From the NCBI RefSeq assembly GCF_013408535.1, contig NZ_JACBZA010000001.1, positions 1,820,850 through 1,884,849 of the forward strand: a DNA stretch of 64,000 nucleotides, written 5' to 3'. The notes under the pieces are model-generated. The model made no database searches. It was not told where the DNA came from and saw nothing but the letters and a program-made list of their open reading frames with translations. Made by a program: the position numbers and the translations under genes. This document shows positions 55,121 through 62,922 of the stretch, piece after piece (position 1 is the stretch's first letter; every line of letters starts with the position of its first letter). The DNA is from Actinopolymorpha cephalotaxi (GTDB taxonomy: Bacteria; Actinomycetota; Actinomycetes; Propionibacteriales; Actinopolymorphaceae).

Positions 55121-55615
55121 TCAGCAGCCACAGGCGGGGCTTGCCAGTGGGGCGGTGAGCGGGTCCGCCGGCCGCAGGTACCGGCCCTGTGCCGTCTCGA
55201 CCGCCAGGCCCTCCCGCGCCCAGTACTCGAAGCCGCCGAGCATCTCCTTCACCCGGCGGTTGAGGCGGGCGAACTCCAGGGCGCCCCTGGTCGCGCCGTT
55301 GCAGCCGGGTCCCCAGCAGTACGTCACGACGAGGGCTTCGGCCGGGACCAGCCGGGGGCCGTCTGTGGCGATCCGGTCGACGGGCAGGTGGATCGCGCCG
55401 GGCAGGTGTCCCTGCGCCCACGCCTCGTCCGACCGCACGTCGACCACGACGAGGCCGGCCACGCCGGCTTCCAGGTCGGCGTGCACGTCGCTCACATCGG
55501 TCTCGAAACCCAACCGGGCGGTGAAGTGGGCGACGGCAACGGTGGGCGAGGCGGCCGGCGTGGCGGCGACGGCGGACGAACGAGTGTCCGCGGCGGTGAT
55601 CACTGGATTGCTCAT
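55121..55615 (-). CDS. Rhodanese-like protein
   Basis: A 164-residue single-domain sulfurtransferase-like protein. The active loop carries the cysteine in VVTYCWGPGCNGATR (C100), with the family's acidic start VVVDVRSDEAW. The C-terminus ends ACGC. Divergent from the FtrA-like regulator gene 71 bp away, an arrangement known for FtrA regulators, so it is the probable target. Function in cyanide, thiosulfate or persulfide handling is undecided. Confidence 0.87.
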   Translation of the reverse strand: MSNPVITAADTRSSAVAATPAASPTVAVAHFTARLGFETDVSDVHADLEAGVAGLVVVDVRSDEAWAQGHLPGAIHLPVDRIATDGPRLVPAEALVVTYCWGPGCNGATRGALEFARLNRRVKEMLGGFEYWAREGLAVETAQGRYLRPADPLTAPLASPACGC

Positions 55616-55650
55616 ACCGCTGATCCTGCGGTGCCGTCCGGCCGGGCGAC

Positions 55651-55680
55651 AGTGGCCCGAATGCCGTAGTCCACTAATAT
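55651..55680 (+). promoter_or_regulatory. Promoter region of the FtrA-like gene
   Basis: TAATAT at 55675-55680 ends six bases before the ATG at 55687, giving a leaderless mRNA. AGTGG (55651-55655) and CCACT (55671-55675) form inverted arms overlapping the hexamer, a possible regulator site shared with the divergent rhodanese gene. Confidence 0.55.
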
Positions 55681-55686
55681 CGCGCC

Positions 55687-56718
55687 ATGCATTCAGCGGA
55701 CCTGAGCGGCCCGGCAGCGGTCACGATCCGGCGCCGTGGACGGGTCGCGGCCGAGGGGCGACGGGTCGTGGTGGTCGCCTACGACGGGATGTCGGTCTTC
55801 GAGACCGGCATCGTGACCGAGGTGTTCGGGCTGGAGCGGCCCGAGTTCGATCTCCGGTGGTACGACCTGCGGATCTGTGCCGAGAGGAACCCGGTCCGGC
55901 TGGTCGGCGGGGCTGAGCTTTCCGCCGCGCACGGCCTCGCGGAGATCGCGCACGCTCACACGGTGATCGTTCCCGGTGTTCCCGACGTCCACGGCGACCC
56001 CTCGCCCGAACTCGTGGCCGCGCTGCGGACCGCGTACCAGCGTGGCGCGCGGATCGTCTCGATCTGCTCCGGCGCGTTCGCGCTCGCCGCGGCCGGCCTG
56101 CTCGACAACCGGCCGGCGACGACGCACTGGCAGTACGCCCCGCTGCTGCGGCAGCGGTTTCCCCTGGTGCGGGTGGACGCCGACGTGTTGTACGTCGACG
56201 ACGGGAACGTTCTCACCAGCGCCGGCAGTGCGGCCGGTGTGGACCTGTGCCTGCATCTGGTACGGCAGGACTTCGGCCCGTCGGTCGCGAACGCGGTTGC
56301 CCGGCGGATGGTCGTACCGCCGCACCGTGACGGTGGTCAGGCGCAGTACGTCGAGAGCCCGGTGCCGGACGAACTCGACGACGACCGGATCGCGGCCAGC
56401 ATGGCGTGGGCGCTGGCGCACCTCGAGGAGGACCTCACGGTGTCGGCGCTGGCCGCCCAGGCGCACATGTCGCGGCGAAGCTACCTGCGGCACTTCCAGC
56501 GCTGCACCGGAACCAGCCCCATCCGGTGGCTGATAGTCCAACGTGTACAGGCGAGTCTGCCTCTGTTGGAGCGTGGCGACGCCCCGGTCGAGCAGGTCGC
56601 CGCCACGGTCGGCTTCGCCACGGCGGTCACCTTTCGGCACCATTTCGCGAAGACGATGCGGACCTCGCCGTCGGCGTACCGTCGAGCGTTCCGTACCGCC
56701 GCGAGGGCTGACGGGTGA
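55687..56718 (+). CDS. GlxA/FtrA-type AraC-family regulator with DJ-1/PfpI domain
   Basis: A 343-residue regulator: class I glutamine-amidotransferase-like (DJ-1/PfpI) domain (about 25-205) with the nucleophile-elbow cysteine in SICSGAFALA, then an AraC-type DNA-binding domain (about 235-335: LTVSALAAQAHMSRRSYLRH, VEQVAATVGFATAVTFRHHF). FtrA-type proteins often flank rhodanese genes, as here, and likely activate the divergent gene. Ligand unknown. Confidence 0.9.
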   Translation: MHSADLSGPAAVTIRRRGRVAAEGRRVVVVAYDGMSVFETGIVTEVFGLERPEFDLRWYDLRICAERNPVRLVGGAELSAAHGLAEIAHAHTVIVPGVPDVHGDPSPELVAALRTAYQRGARIVSICSGAFALAAAGLLDNRPATTHWQYAPLLRQRFPLVRVDADVLYVDDGNVLTSAGSAAGVDLCLHLVRQDFGPSVANAVARRMVVPPHRDGGQAQYVESPVPDELDDDRIAASMAWALAHLEEDLTVSALAAQAHMSRRSYLRHFQRCTGTSPIRWLIVQRVQASLPLLERGDAPVEQVAATVGFATAVTFRHHFAKTMRTSPSAYRRAFRTAARADG

Positions 56719-56764
56719 GCGTTCGTCGGCCAGATGCGGCAGGGATTCATGGAAGGTTTGGTTT

Positions 56765-58798
56765 TTACGGTCGTTGAACCTTCTGGTGGACGTCCACCCA
56801 CTCGGGTGGGATGTACTCCGGGTGGCCGTGGCTGCCCATCCGTACCTGCCAGCCTTTGTGGTGGACGAAGGTGTGGTGTGTCTTGCACAAGAGGACTCCG
56901 TTGTCGAGGTCGGTCGGCCCGAAGTCGTCCCAGGCCGTCATGTGGTGGGCGACACAACGCCGCTCGGGCACTTGGCATTCGGGGAAGTGACAGTGGGAAC
57001 CGTCACGAACCGCGAGTGCCCTGCGTTGCGCTTCGGTGAAGAACCGGTCGGCCATCCCCACGTCGAGGACCTCGCCGTTGCCGCCGAGTACGACGGGGAT
57101 GATGTTCGCGTCGCACGCCATCCGCCGGACCGTGGCGACCGAGAGCGGCTCCCCGCGCAGGCCGCTGATGCGAGCCGATCCACCACCGCCGCACTTCTGA
57201 CACCCATCGTGGGGGTCGACGGCAGCCTCCGGCCCCGCCGCACCCTCGTCAGGTTCGGCGTCGTCTTCCGCTCCGAGGTCGCAGTCCTCGGGTCCGGTAT
57301 GTGGTTCCGGATCCCCGTTGTGTGGTTCGGGTTCCGGATCCCATCGGGGTCCCGGTTCAGCTGGTTGACTTTCCGAGGTAGCTGCCGTGGTCTGCGCGGT
57401 AGCGGGAGCCGCCTGCGGACCAACGGTGGCGGTTGGCCTCACACCCGCACCCTTCCCGAGGTCACTCGTCGCGTCCGGGTCACCGGCGCCGGTCGGGTCG
57501 CCGGGCTGGATGGGGTCGCTCGTCGCGCCCGGGTCGGTGACTGCTTGGCCCGGCTTGGCGTCGGGCCCGGGGTCGTCGGCGTCCTCGGACGTGGCCGCCT
57601 CGGCGTCGTCAGGAGTCTTACCCGGCTTGGTGTTCTCGGCCTGGTCGGGCTTGGCGCTCTCGCTATCGCCGGCACTCTGGCCGGGTTCGGCGGGTGTCGT
57701 GCCGCTGCGACTCGCGCCCCGCCCGGACTCCCCGGACTCGCCGGACTCGCCGGACTCGCCGGACTCAGAAGTCTCGCTGCGCTTGGCGTTCTTGCGGGCC
57801 TTGCGCTTGGCGTTCTGGCGCTGCGCCTGGCGTTTGGCGTCGGGGGTTTGGCAGCCGCACGGCATGGGGCGGACGGGGTTGAGGTCGTCGATGCTGCCGA
57901 ACCCGACACCTGCCATCAGCTGCTGCAGGTGGATCAGCACGGTGACACAGTCGCGTCCCCGGCCGCGGTTCGGTGATGCCTCCCACTCGGCCATCGCGGC
58001 GATAAGGTCGGCGAACGCGTCGCCTCGGCGTTGGTCCAGGGGGCGGTCGTCGGGTTCGGCGCGTTTGTCGGAGGCGACGAGTGCTTCGATGATCTTGCGG
58101 AGTTGTTCCATCTCCAGCACCGGCAGCCTGATCACCACGGTTTCGGAGCCCGGAACACCGTTGGGCCGGTAGAACAGGGACCGGCTGCGTTCGGCGGCGC
58201 GTTCGGCGGCGTCGAGTTCCTTGCCCAGCCGCTCCTCCCACTCCTGCGGCGCGATGACCTGGAGGAGGTGGCGGCCGAGGATCCGTACGTCGTCGGGGTT
58301 ACGCCGCCGCGATTCGTCGATCAGGTAGTCCTCGGCCTTCGCGCGTTGTTCGAGGCTGACCCACTTGGGCAGGTCCTTGATGGCCGCGGCGATGACCTGC
58401 GCATGCCGGAACGAGAGTTCGCCACGTGCCAGTGCCCGGGCGGTGAGGGTGATGGTGCGGTCCAGGTCACGGGCCAGCGCGACGGTGGCGTAGGAGTCGT
58501 TCTTGCCCATCCGCTGACTGATGCGCAGCCAGGTGGCGGTGGTCGCCGCACCCGTGGTTTTGCCGATGTCGCAGGCGTCGGCCTGGCGGACCAGTTGCAG
58601 CTTCAGCGCGGACATCATCGCCTCGTCGGCGCTGTGCAGGTCGAACAACCGGCCCATCCGCTCGGCCCGCAACGACAACTTCGGCGCGGCCAGCGCGTCA
58701 CCGAGAACGGCGTGGACCTCGAGCAGCGCAGCCTCCAGCCGCTGTTCGGCGTCGATGCCGCCGTCCCAGCCCGGAGGATTCTGCACTGTCGAACTCAT
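56765..58798 (-). CDS. DUF222-HNH endonuclease-like protein
   Basis: A 677-residue protein with DUF222 at about 35-310, a 210-residue acidic, Gly/Ser/Pro-rich linker (including ESGESGESGESGESG) and a C-terminal HNH domain (about 595-660: CHFPECQVPERRCVAHHMTA, LDNGVLLCKTHHTFVHH). These are the 13E12-type repeat family proteins of actinobacteria, often several per genome, presumed mobile or defence-related. The ISL3 element inserted two bases before this ATG; GAGGAG of the IS end now lies six bases ahead of the start. The product may thus be expressed from the element. Confidence 0.9.
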   Translation of the reverse strand: MSSTVQNPPGWDGGIDAEQRLEAALLEVHAVLGDALAAPKLSLRAERMGRLFDLHSADEAMMSALKLQLVRQADACDIGKTTGAATTATWLRISQRMGKNDSYATVALARDLDRTITLTARALARGELSFRHAQVIAAAIKDLPKWVSLEQRAKAEDYLIDESRRRNPDDVRILGRHLLQVIAPQEWEERLGKELDAAERAAERSRSLFYRPNGVPGSETVVIRLPVLEMEQLRKIIEALVASDKRAEPDDRPLDQRRGDAFADLIAAMAEWEASPNRGRGRDCVTVLIHLQQLMAGVGFGSIDDLNPVRPMPCGCQTPDAKRQAQRQNAKRKARKNAKRSETSESGESGESGESGESGRGASRSGTTPAEPGQSAGDSESAKPDQAENTKPGKTPDDAEAATSEDADDPGPDAKPGQAVTDPGATSDPIQPGDPTGAGDPDATSDLGKGAGVRPTATVGPQAAPATAQTTAATSESQPAEPGPRWDPEPEPHNGDPEPHTGPEDCDLGAEDDAEPDEGAAGPEAAVDPHDGCQKCGGGGSARISGLRGEPLSVATVRRMACDANIIPVVLGGNGEVLDVGMADRFFTEAQRRALAVRDGSHCHFPECQVPERRCVAHHMTAWDDFGPTDLDNGVLLCKTHHTFVHHKGWQVRMGSHGHPEYIPPEWVDVHQKVQRP

Positions 58799-58800
58799 GC
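58793..58800. repeat. Left target-site duplication of the IS
   Basis: ACTCATGC, identical to 60233-60240 on the other side of the element. Contains the start codon of the HNH gene (minus strand ATG AGT). Confidence 0.9.
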
Positions 58801-58895
58801 CCCTCTCCTCGGCTTGGTGTGGGTTCGTAACCAGGGCCGGGAGGGGGGTTGGTGTGGCTGGGTTGGGGTGTGTGGGGCGGGGCGGGGCATGAGAA

Positions 58896-58967
58896 GACGC
58901 GCACGTGGTTGCCCTTAGGTTCTGGGTGTCGAATCCTTAACCGTCTGGAGCAACGCACGTGCGCGTC
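58896..58967 (+). promoter_or_regulatory. Hairpin over the transposase start codon
   Basis: GACGCGCACGTGGTTGC (58896-58912) pairs with GCAACGCACGTGCGCGTC (58950-58967) with one bulge. The right arm contains the GTG start (58959). The loop contains CTGGAG and a TTAGGTT hexamer. RNA made from outside the IS would mask the start; a transcript starting in the loop would not. Confidence 0.7.
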
Positions 58968-60224
58968 ACCACGGTATTCAACCGCATTCTGGGTTTGTCC
59001 GGGGCATCGGTGTGCTCGGTGGACTTCACCACCGACGGCCTCGTTCTTGGCCTTCGCCGCCGGCGTGGCCGCCGCTACCGGTGTGAGTGCGGGTTCTCCA
59101 CCCGGGCCCGCTATGACATATCCCGCCGCCGCTGGCGCCACCTGGACTTCGGGGCCACCAAGGTGTGGCTGGCCGCCGACATCGCCCGGATCGCCTGCCC
59201 GGCGTGTGGAATCCGCACCGAGACCGTGCCCTGGGCGCGGCGCAACGCCCGGCACACCCGCGACTTCCAGGACGTGATCGGCTGGCTGGCCCAGCGCATG
59301 GACAAGACGAGCGTGGCCCGGCTGCTGCGGTGCTCGTGGGAGGCGGTGGACCGGGCGGTGAGAATGCTGGTGGCCGACCATCTGCCCACCGACCGGCTGG
59401 ACGGGCTGTATCGGATCGGGGTGGACGAGATCTCCTACAAACGCGGCCACCACTACCTGACCATCGTCTGCGACCACGACACCGGCCGGGTGGTCTGGGT
59501 GACCAAGGACCGCACCCGCAAGGCGTTCGAGGGCTTCTTCACCGCCCTGGGCCCTGACCGCAGCAAACAGCTGACCGCGATCACCATGGACGGCTCCCCG
59601 ATCTACATGCCCGTCGCCGCACAGAAGGCGCCACAGGCCGCGGTGTGCCTGGACCCCTTCCACGTCATCAAGTGGGCCAACGAAGCCCTCGACAGAGCCC
59701 GCCAGGCCAACCCCGCCGTCCCACCACTGCCGGCCGCCCCGGCCAGCCCGGCCAAGCAGCACACCGTCGCTCAGGTCAACGCCCCGGCCAGGGCGTGGCG
59801 ACGGCTGAAGACAGCGCTGCGCTCAGGCGCTGAAAACCTCACCGACGACCGCCGCGCCCTCATCAACGCCCTGCGCCGCCACAACTACCAGCTCTTCCGC
59901 GCCTGGACCCTCAAAGAACAACTACGAGACCTCTACCGCATCCCACCCGAACAGGCCCGCCGCTACCTCCGAAGGTGGATCACCCGCGCGTTCCGATCCA
60001 CCATCCCCGCGATGCGCCAACTGGCCACCCGCCTGAAGAAGTACTTCCAACAAACCATCGCAGCCGTCGAACTCGGCCTGTCCAACTCACGAGCAGAAGG
60101 CATCAACAGCAAAATCCGCGTCATCCAACGCCGCGGCTACGGACACCCAGGACCAGACTCCCTCACCGCCATGATCTACCTCTGCCTCGGCGGAATCACC
60201 CTCAACCTCCCCACACAAACCTGA
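58959..60224 (+). CDS. ISL3-family transposase
   Basis: A 421-residue transposase: N-terminal zinc-finger region (CECGFSTRARYD, CPACGIRTETVPWARRN), helix-turn-helix, then a DDE domain with D in IGVDEISYKRGHHYLTI, D in CLDPFHVIKWANEALD and E in SNSRAEGINSKIRVIQRRGY. Full length, no frameshift. GTG 58959 is the start; it lies in a predicted hairpin. A helical insert containing PPLPAAPASPAKQ separates the second and third catalytic residues, common in the family. Confidence 0.95.
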   Translation: MRVTTVFNRILGLSGASVCSVDFTTDGLVLGLRRRRGRRYRCECGFSTRARYDISRRRWRHLDFGATKVWLAADIARIACPACGIRTETVPWARRNARHTRDFQDVIGWLAQRMDKTSVARLLRCSWEAVDRAVRMLVADHLPTDRLDGLYRIGVDEISYKRGHHYLTIVCDHDTGRVVWVTKDRTRKAFEGFFTALGPDRSKQLTAITMDGSPIYMPVAAQKAPQAAVCLDPFHVIKWANEALDRARQANPAVPPLPAAPASPAKQHTVAQVNAPARAWRRLKTALRSGAENLTDDRRALINALRRHNYQLFRAWTLKEQLRDLYRIPPEQARRYLRRWITRAFRSTIPAMRQLATRLKKYFQQTIAAVELGLSNSRAEGINSKIRVIQRRGYGHPGPDSLTAMIYLCLGGITLNLPTQT

Positions 60225-60232
60225 GGAGAGGG

Positions 60233-60240
60233 ACTCATGC
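60233..60240. repeat. Right target-site duplication of the IS
   Basis: ACTCATGC, the second copy of the duplicated target. Together with GAGGAGAGGG of the IS end it forms a ribosome site plus ATG (60237) on the plus strand, although the frame that follows runs antisense to the methyltransferase gene and is not taken as real. Confidence 0.9.
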
Positions 60241-60250
60241 ACGAATGCTA
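60239..60250 (-). promoter_or_regulatory. Remnant promoter of the HNH gene
   Basis: On the minus strand TAGCAT (60250-60245) lies six bases before the ATG copy in the right target duplication. Before insertion this was joined to the HNH coding sequence, so the gene was probably transcribed without a leader. The hexamer is now 1.4 kb from the gene. Confidence 0.5.
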
Positions 60251-60434
60251 TCGACCACCAGCGACAGGAATCCGTTGTCCACAAAGAGACCCCGAAACAG
60301 CGCCGAACCGCTACCTGTGGACAGAAAGCTGGCATCGCTCTGGCATCGCTTACCCGCCGGAGCGTGCTGGAGTGCGCCCGGATCATCGCTGCCCGGATCG
60401 CAGGGAGCGCCGAGAGAGCCGAGGGCGACGAGCC

Positions 60435-61085
60435 TCAGGGCCGCCGAAACACCAGGCAGTAGTCGTTGGTGTACCAGTCCTCGGGGTCGGCCCAGTCGAG
60501 AATGACCTCCTGGTCGAACGCGAGTACGCGCGACAGGGCGGCACCCACGTCCCACGCCAGCGGCGAGACACCTGTATCGGTGCGCAGGTTCGACACGTTG
60601 ACCACCGCGCGCGACTCGGGTCCGCGCAGGAGACCGCCGATCGCCGCGTACACCGCGGTGAGCTCGTCGAGGTAGCGGCCGTAGTCGCCGTCGTCGGTGC
60701 GGTAGCCGTTGAGCGGGTTCTCCGGATGGTCCGCCCTCGTCATGTACGGCGGGGAGGTCATCGTGAAGTCGACCGGCGGCAGGTCGAGCTTCGCCAGCCC
60801 GCGGGCATCCGCCTCGATGATCGCCGACGGGTCCCGCAGGCGTTCTCGTACGTAGGAGACCCTCCCCGGCAGGATCTCCAGCCCGATCGGCCGCCGGCCC
60901 AGCCTCTCCGCGACCACCAGGGTGGTCCCGAACCCGGCGAACGGGTCGAGAACGACGTCGCCGGGGGAGGTGTACGCGGTGAGGAACGCCTCGACCAGTT
61001 CCTCGGAGAAGCGGTCGTCGTCGTCCTCGTCGGAGGCGCTGTCGGTCCGGCGAACCCGGGCGGACAGCGGCAGGACGGGCTGCAT
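60435..61085 (-). CDS. Orphan site-specific DNA methyltransferase
   Basis: A 216-residue SAM-dependent methylase with DPFAGFGTT (SAM motif I) and TSPPYM (catalytic motif IV, N4-cytosine/N6-adenine type). Motif order (TSPPY after DPFAG) with a short body lacking an obvious target-recognition domain. No restriction gene adjoins. RNA methylases of the TRM11 type are a possible alternative. Start ATG 61085. Confidence 0.8.
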   Translation of the reverse strand: MQPVLPLSARVRRTDSASDEDDDDRFSEELVEAFLTAYTSPGDVVLDPFAGFGTTLVVAERLGRRPIGLEILPGRVSYVRERLRDPSAIIEADARGLAKLDLPPVDFTMTSPPYMTRADHPENPLNGYRTDDGDYGRYLDELTAVYAAIGGLLRGPESRAVVNVSNLRTDTGVSPLAWDVGAALSRVLAFDQEVILDWADPEDWYTNDYCLVFRRP

Positions 61086-61187
61086 GCGCTCAGATTCTCA
61101 TAGCGCCGGTCGTACCCGCACCCGGCCGTGCACCCGGTGGTAACCCCGCCCGGGTCCCGCCCGCGCGGCCTGCGGCAGACTGAGGCC

Positions 61188-62009
61188 GTGTCGGCGATCG
61201 TACGGCTGGAGTCGGCCGAAGACCCTCGGCTGGGCGACTACGCCAACCTCAAGGACGTCACCCTACGGCGGAGTCTGGAGGCCGAGCACGGCCTGTTCCT
61301 CGCCGAGGGAGCCAAGGTGATCCGCCGGGCGGTCGCGGCCGGCTACCCCGTCCGGTCGTTCCTGCTGAGTGAACGCTGGCTGGACGGCCTGGCCGACGTC
61401 GTGGCGGCCGGCGATGCTCCCTGCTACGTCCTGCCGCCCGACCTCCTGGAGGAGGTCACCGGCTTCGCCGTGCACCGCGGAGCGATCGCGTCCATGGAGC
61501 GCCGGCCGCTGCAGTCAGTGGCCGACGTGACCGCGCACGCACGTCGGATCCTGGTGCTCGAGGATGTCGTGGACCACACCAACGTGGGTGCGATCTTCCG
61601 TGGCGCGGCCGCGTTCGGGGTGGACGCGATCGTGCTCGCGCCGCGGTGCGCGGACCCGCTGTACCGCCGGTCGGTGAAGGTGTCGATGGGCACCGTGTTC
61701 ACCTGCCCGTACGCCCGGATGGACAACTGGTACGACGGGCTGGAGGAGTTGCGCGCCGCCGGGTTCAGGCTGGTGGCGCTCACCCCGGCCGACGACGCGG
61801 TCGACCTCGACACCCTCGCCGGCGGCGCCGAGCGCGTGGCTTTACTGCTCGGCACCGAGGGCGACGGGCTGTCGGCGCGCTGGCAAGGTCTCGCCGACGT
61901 ACGCGCCCGGATCCCGATCAGCGCCGAGGTCGACTCGCTCAACGTCGCCGCCGCCGCGGCAGTCGCCTGTTACGTGCTCACCAGGGACGTACCGCCGCGG
62001 CCCGCGTGA
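61188..62009 (+). CDS. TrmH/SpoU-family RNA 2'-O-methyltransferase (second copy)
   Basis: A 273-residue SPOUT methylase with LEDVVDHTNVGAIFRGAAAFG, GTEGDGLSARW and IPISAEVDSLNVAAAAAVACY. N-terminal part (DYANLKDVTLRRSLEAEHG) is the substrate-binding domain of rRNA/tRNA-type enzymes. Distinct from the copy at 39439: knot motifs differ in detail. GTG 61188 is chosen; the frame upstream has no ribosome site. Eight bases before the convergent MBL gene end. Confidence 0.9.
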   Translation: MSAIVRLESAEDPRLGDYANLKDVTLRRSLEAEHGLFLAEGAKVIRRAVAAGYPVRSFLLSERWLDGLADVVAAGDAPCYVLPPDLLEEVTGFAVHRGAIASMERRPLQSVADVTAHARRILVLEDVVDHTNVGAIFRGAAAFGVDAIVLAPRCADPLYRRSVKVSMGTVFTCPYARMDNWYDGLEELRAAGFRLVALTPADDAVDLDTLAGGAERVALLLGTEGDGLSARWQGLADVRARIPISAEVDSLNVAAAAAVACYVLTRDVPPRPA

Positions 62010-62016
62010 CGCCTGC

Positions 62017-62850
62017 TCAGGTGTCGGAGTCGAAGTCGCCGCTGACCCAGCCGATGTAGCGGTCGGCGGACCGGCGTACGGCACCCTTCGCGTCCTCCTC
62101 CACGACGGCGCCGAAGTTGCCATGCAACCGCTCGAAGTCGTACGGCTCCACCCGGTCCACGATCCGGCGCACGGCAGCGGCGGACAGCGGAATGGAGTTG
62201 GGGAAGCTGCGCATGAAGGTCACCCACCGGCGATCTGCCACCGGAAAGATCGTGTCACCGCTGAGCAGAACGCCCCGCCCGCCCGCGCCGGCTGCCCAGT
62301 GTGCGACCGAACTGCCCCGGAAGTGGCCGCCTGCCTGGATCAAGGTGATGCCGGGCAGTGGTTCGTGGGTGCCCGACCACAGGCGTACCACCTCGTCGTT
62401 ACGCCCGAGCCAGCGCCGGTCGGCCTCGTTGACGTACACGGGTACGCCGCTGAACGCGTGGCTCCACTCCACCTGTACCCCGAACATGTGCGGGTGGCTG
62501 GACGCGATCGCCGCCAGGCCGCCGAGCGCGGTGATGGCGTCCACCGCGTCCTGGTCCACGAACCCCGCCGGGTCCCACATCAGGTTGCCGGCCTCGGTCT
62601 GGACCAGCAGGGTGATCTGGCCGATGCCCACCTTCGGCTCGACGCTCACCCGGTGCAGTCCTGGTTCGTGCGGCCCGACCGGCTCGATGCGAGTGCGGTG
62701 GCCGGCCGCGGCCCGGTCCTTCGTGGTGGTCCACGCCTGCCCGGTCGGTGGGACGTACTGCCGCTCGTCGGTGCAGATCGGGCAGGACGAGGGGGGCTCG
62801 GGGGTGTCGGCGTACTCCACCGAACAGGTGCCACAGATCCAGTGCGTCAT
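62017..62850 (-). CDS. Rubredoxin-like zinc ribbon plus MBL-fold hydrolase
   Basis: A 277-residue protein. Residues 1-30 hold a C-x2-C ... C-x2-C ribbon (C6, C9, C23, C26). A metallo-beta-lactamase-like fold follows, with SSHPHMFG in place of the canonical HxHxDH, then AGGHFRGSS and LLSGDTIF. This subgroup is common but uncharacterised. ATG 62850 lies seven bases after minus-strand TAGGGT (62863-62858), so the mRNA is leaderless and the upstream GTG at 62859 is unlikely. Confidence 0.82.
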   Translation of the reverse strand: MTHWICGTCSVEYADTPEPPSSCPICTDERQYVPPTGQAWTTTKDRAAAGHRTRIEPVGPHEPGLHRVSVEPKVGIGQITLLVQTEAGNLMWDPAGFVDQDAVDAITALGGLAAIASSHPHMFGVQVEWSHAFSGVPVYVNEADRRWLGRNDEVVRLWSGTHEPLPGITLIQAGGHFRGSSVAHWAAGAGGRGVLLSGDTIFPVADRRWVTFMRSFPNSIPLSAAAVRRIVDRVEPYDFERLHGNFGAVVEEDAKGAVRRSADRYIGWVSGDFDSDT

Positions 62851-62922
62851 GGCCACCACCCTAGGGAGCGAACGGGTCGCACGACATCCTTCGGCAGACC
62901 GTCCGGCGCTGCGTCGTCGGTC

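Larger units (their letters stand above)
58801..60232 (+). mobile_element. Complete ISL3-family insertion sequence (1432 bp)
   Basis: Ends are 23-bp imperfect inverted repeats, 20 of 23 matching: 58801-58823 and 60210-60232, each beginning CCCTCTCCTC on its outer side. Eight-bp direct duplication ACTCATGC flanks both ends, the size made by ISL3 elements. One intact transposase gene fills the element and its stop codon lies inside the right end. An internal inverted repeat sequesters the transposase start. The element looks recent and functional: ends, gene and target duplication are all undamaged. Confidence 0.95.

Noticed and set aside
56765-58798. DUF222-HNH gene as a broken gene after IS insertion
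   Set aside because: The coding sequence is intact from ATG to stop; the insertion lies two bases upstream and brings a ribosome site.
60237-61103. 288-codon frame beginning with GAGGAG and ATG at the right IS end
   Set aside because: Most of it is antisense to the methyltransferase gene, which has clear motifs; the frame is a shadow.
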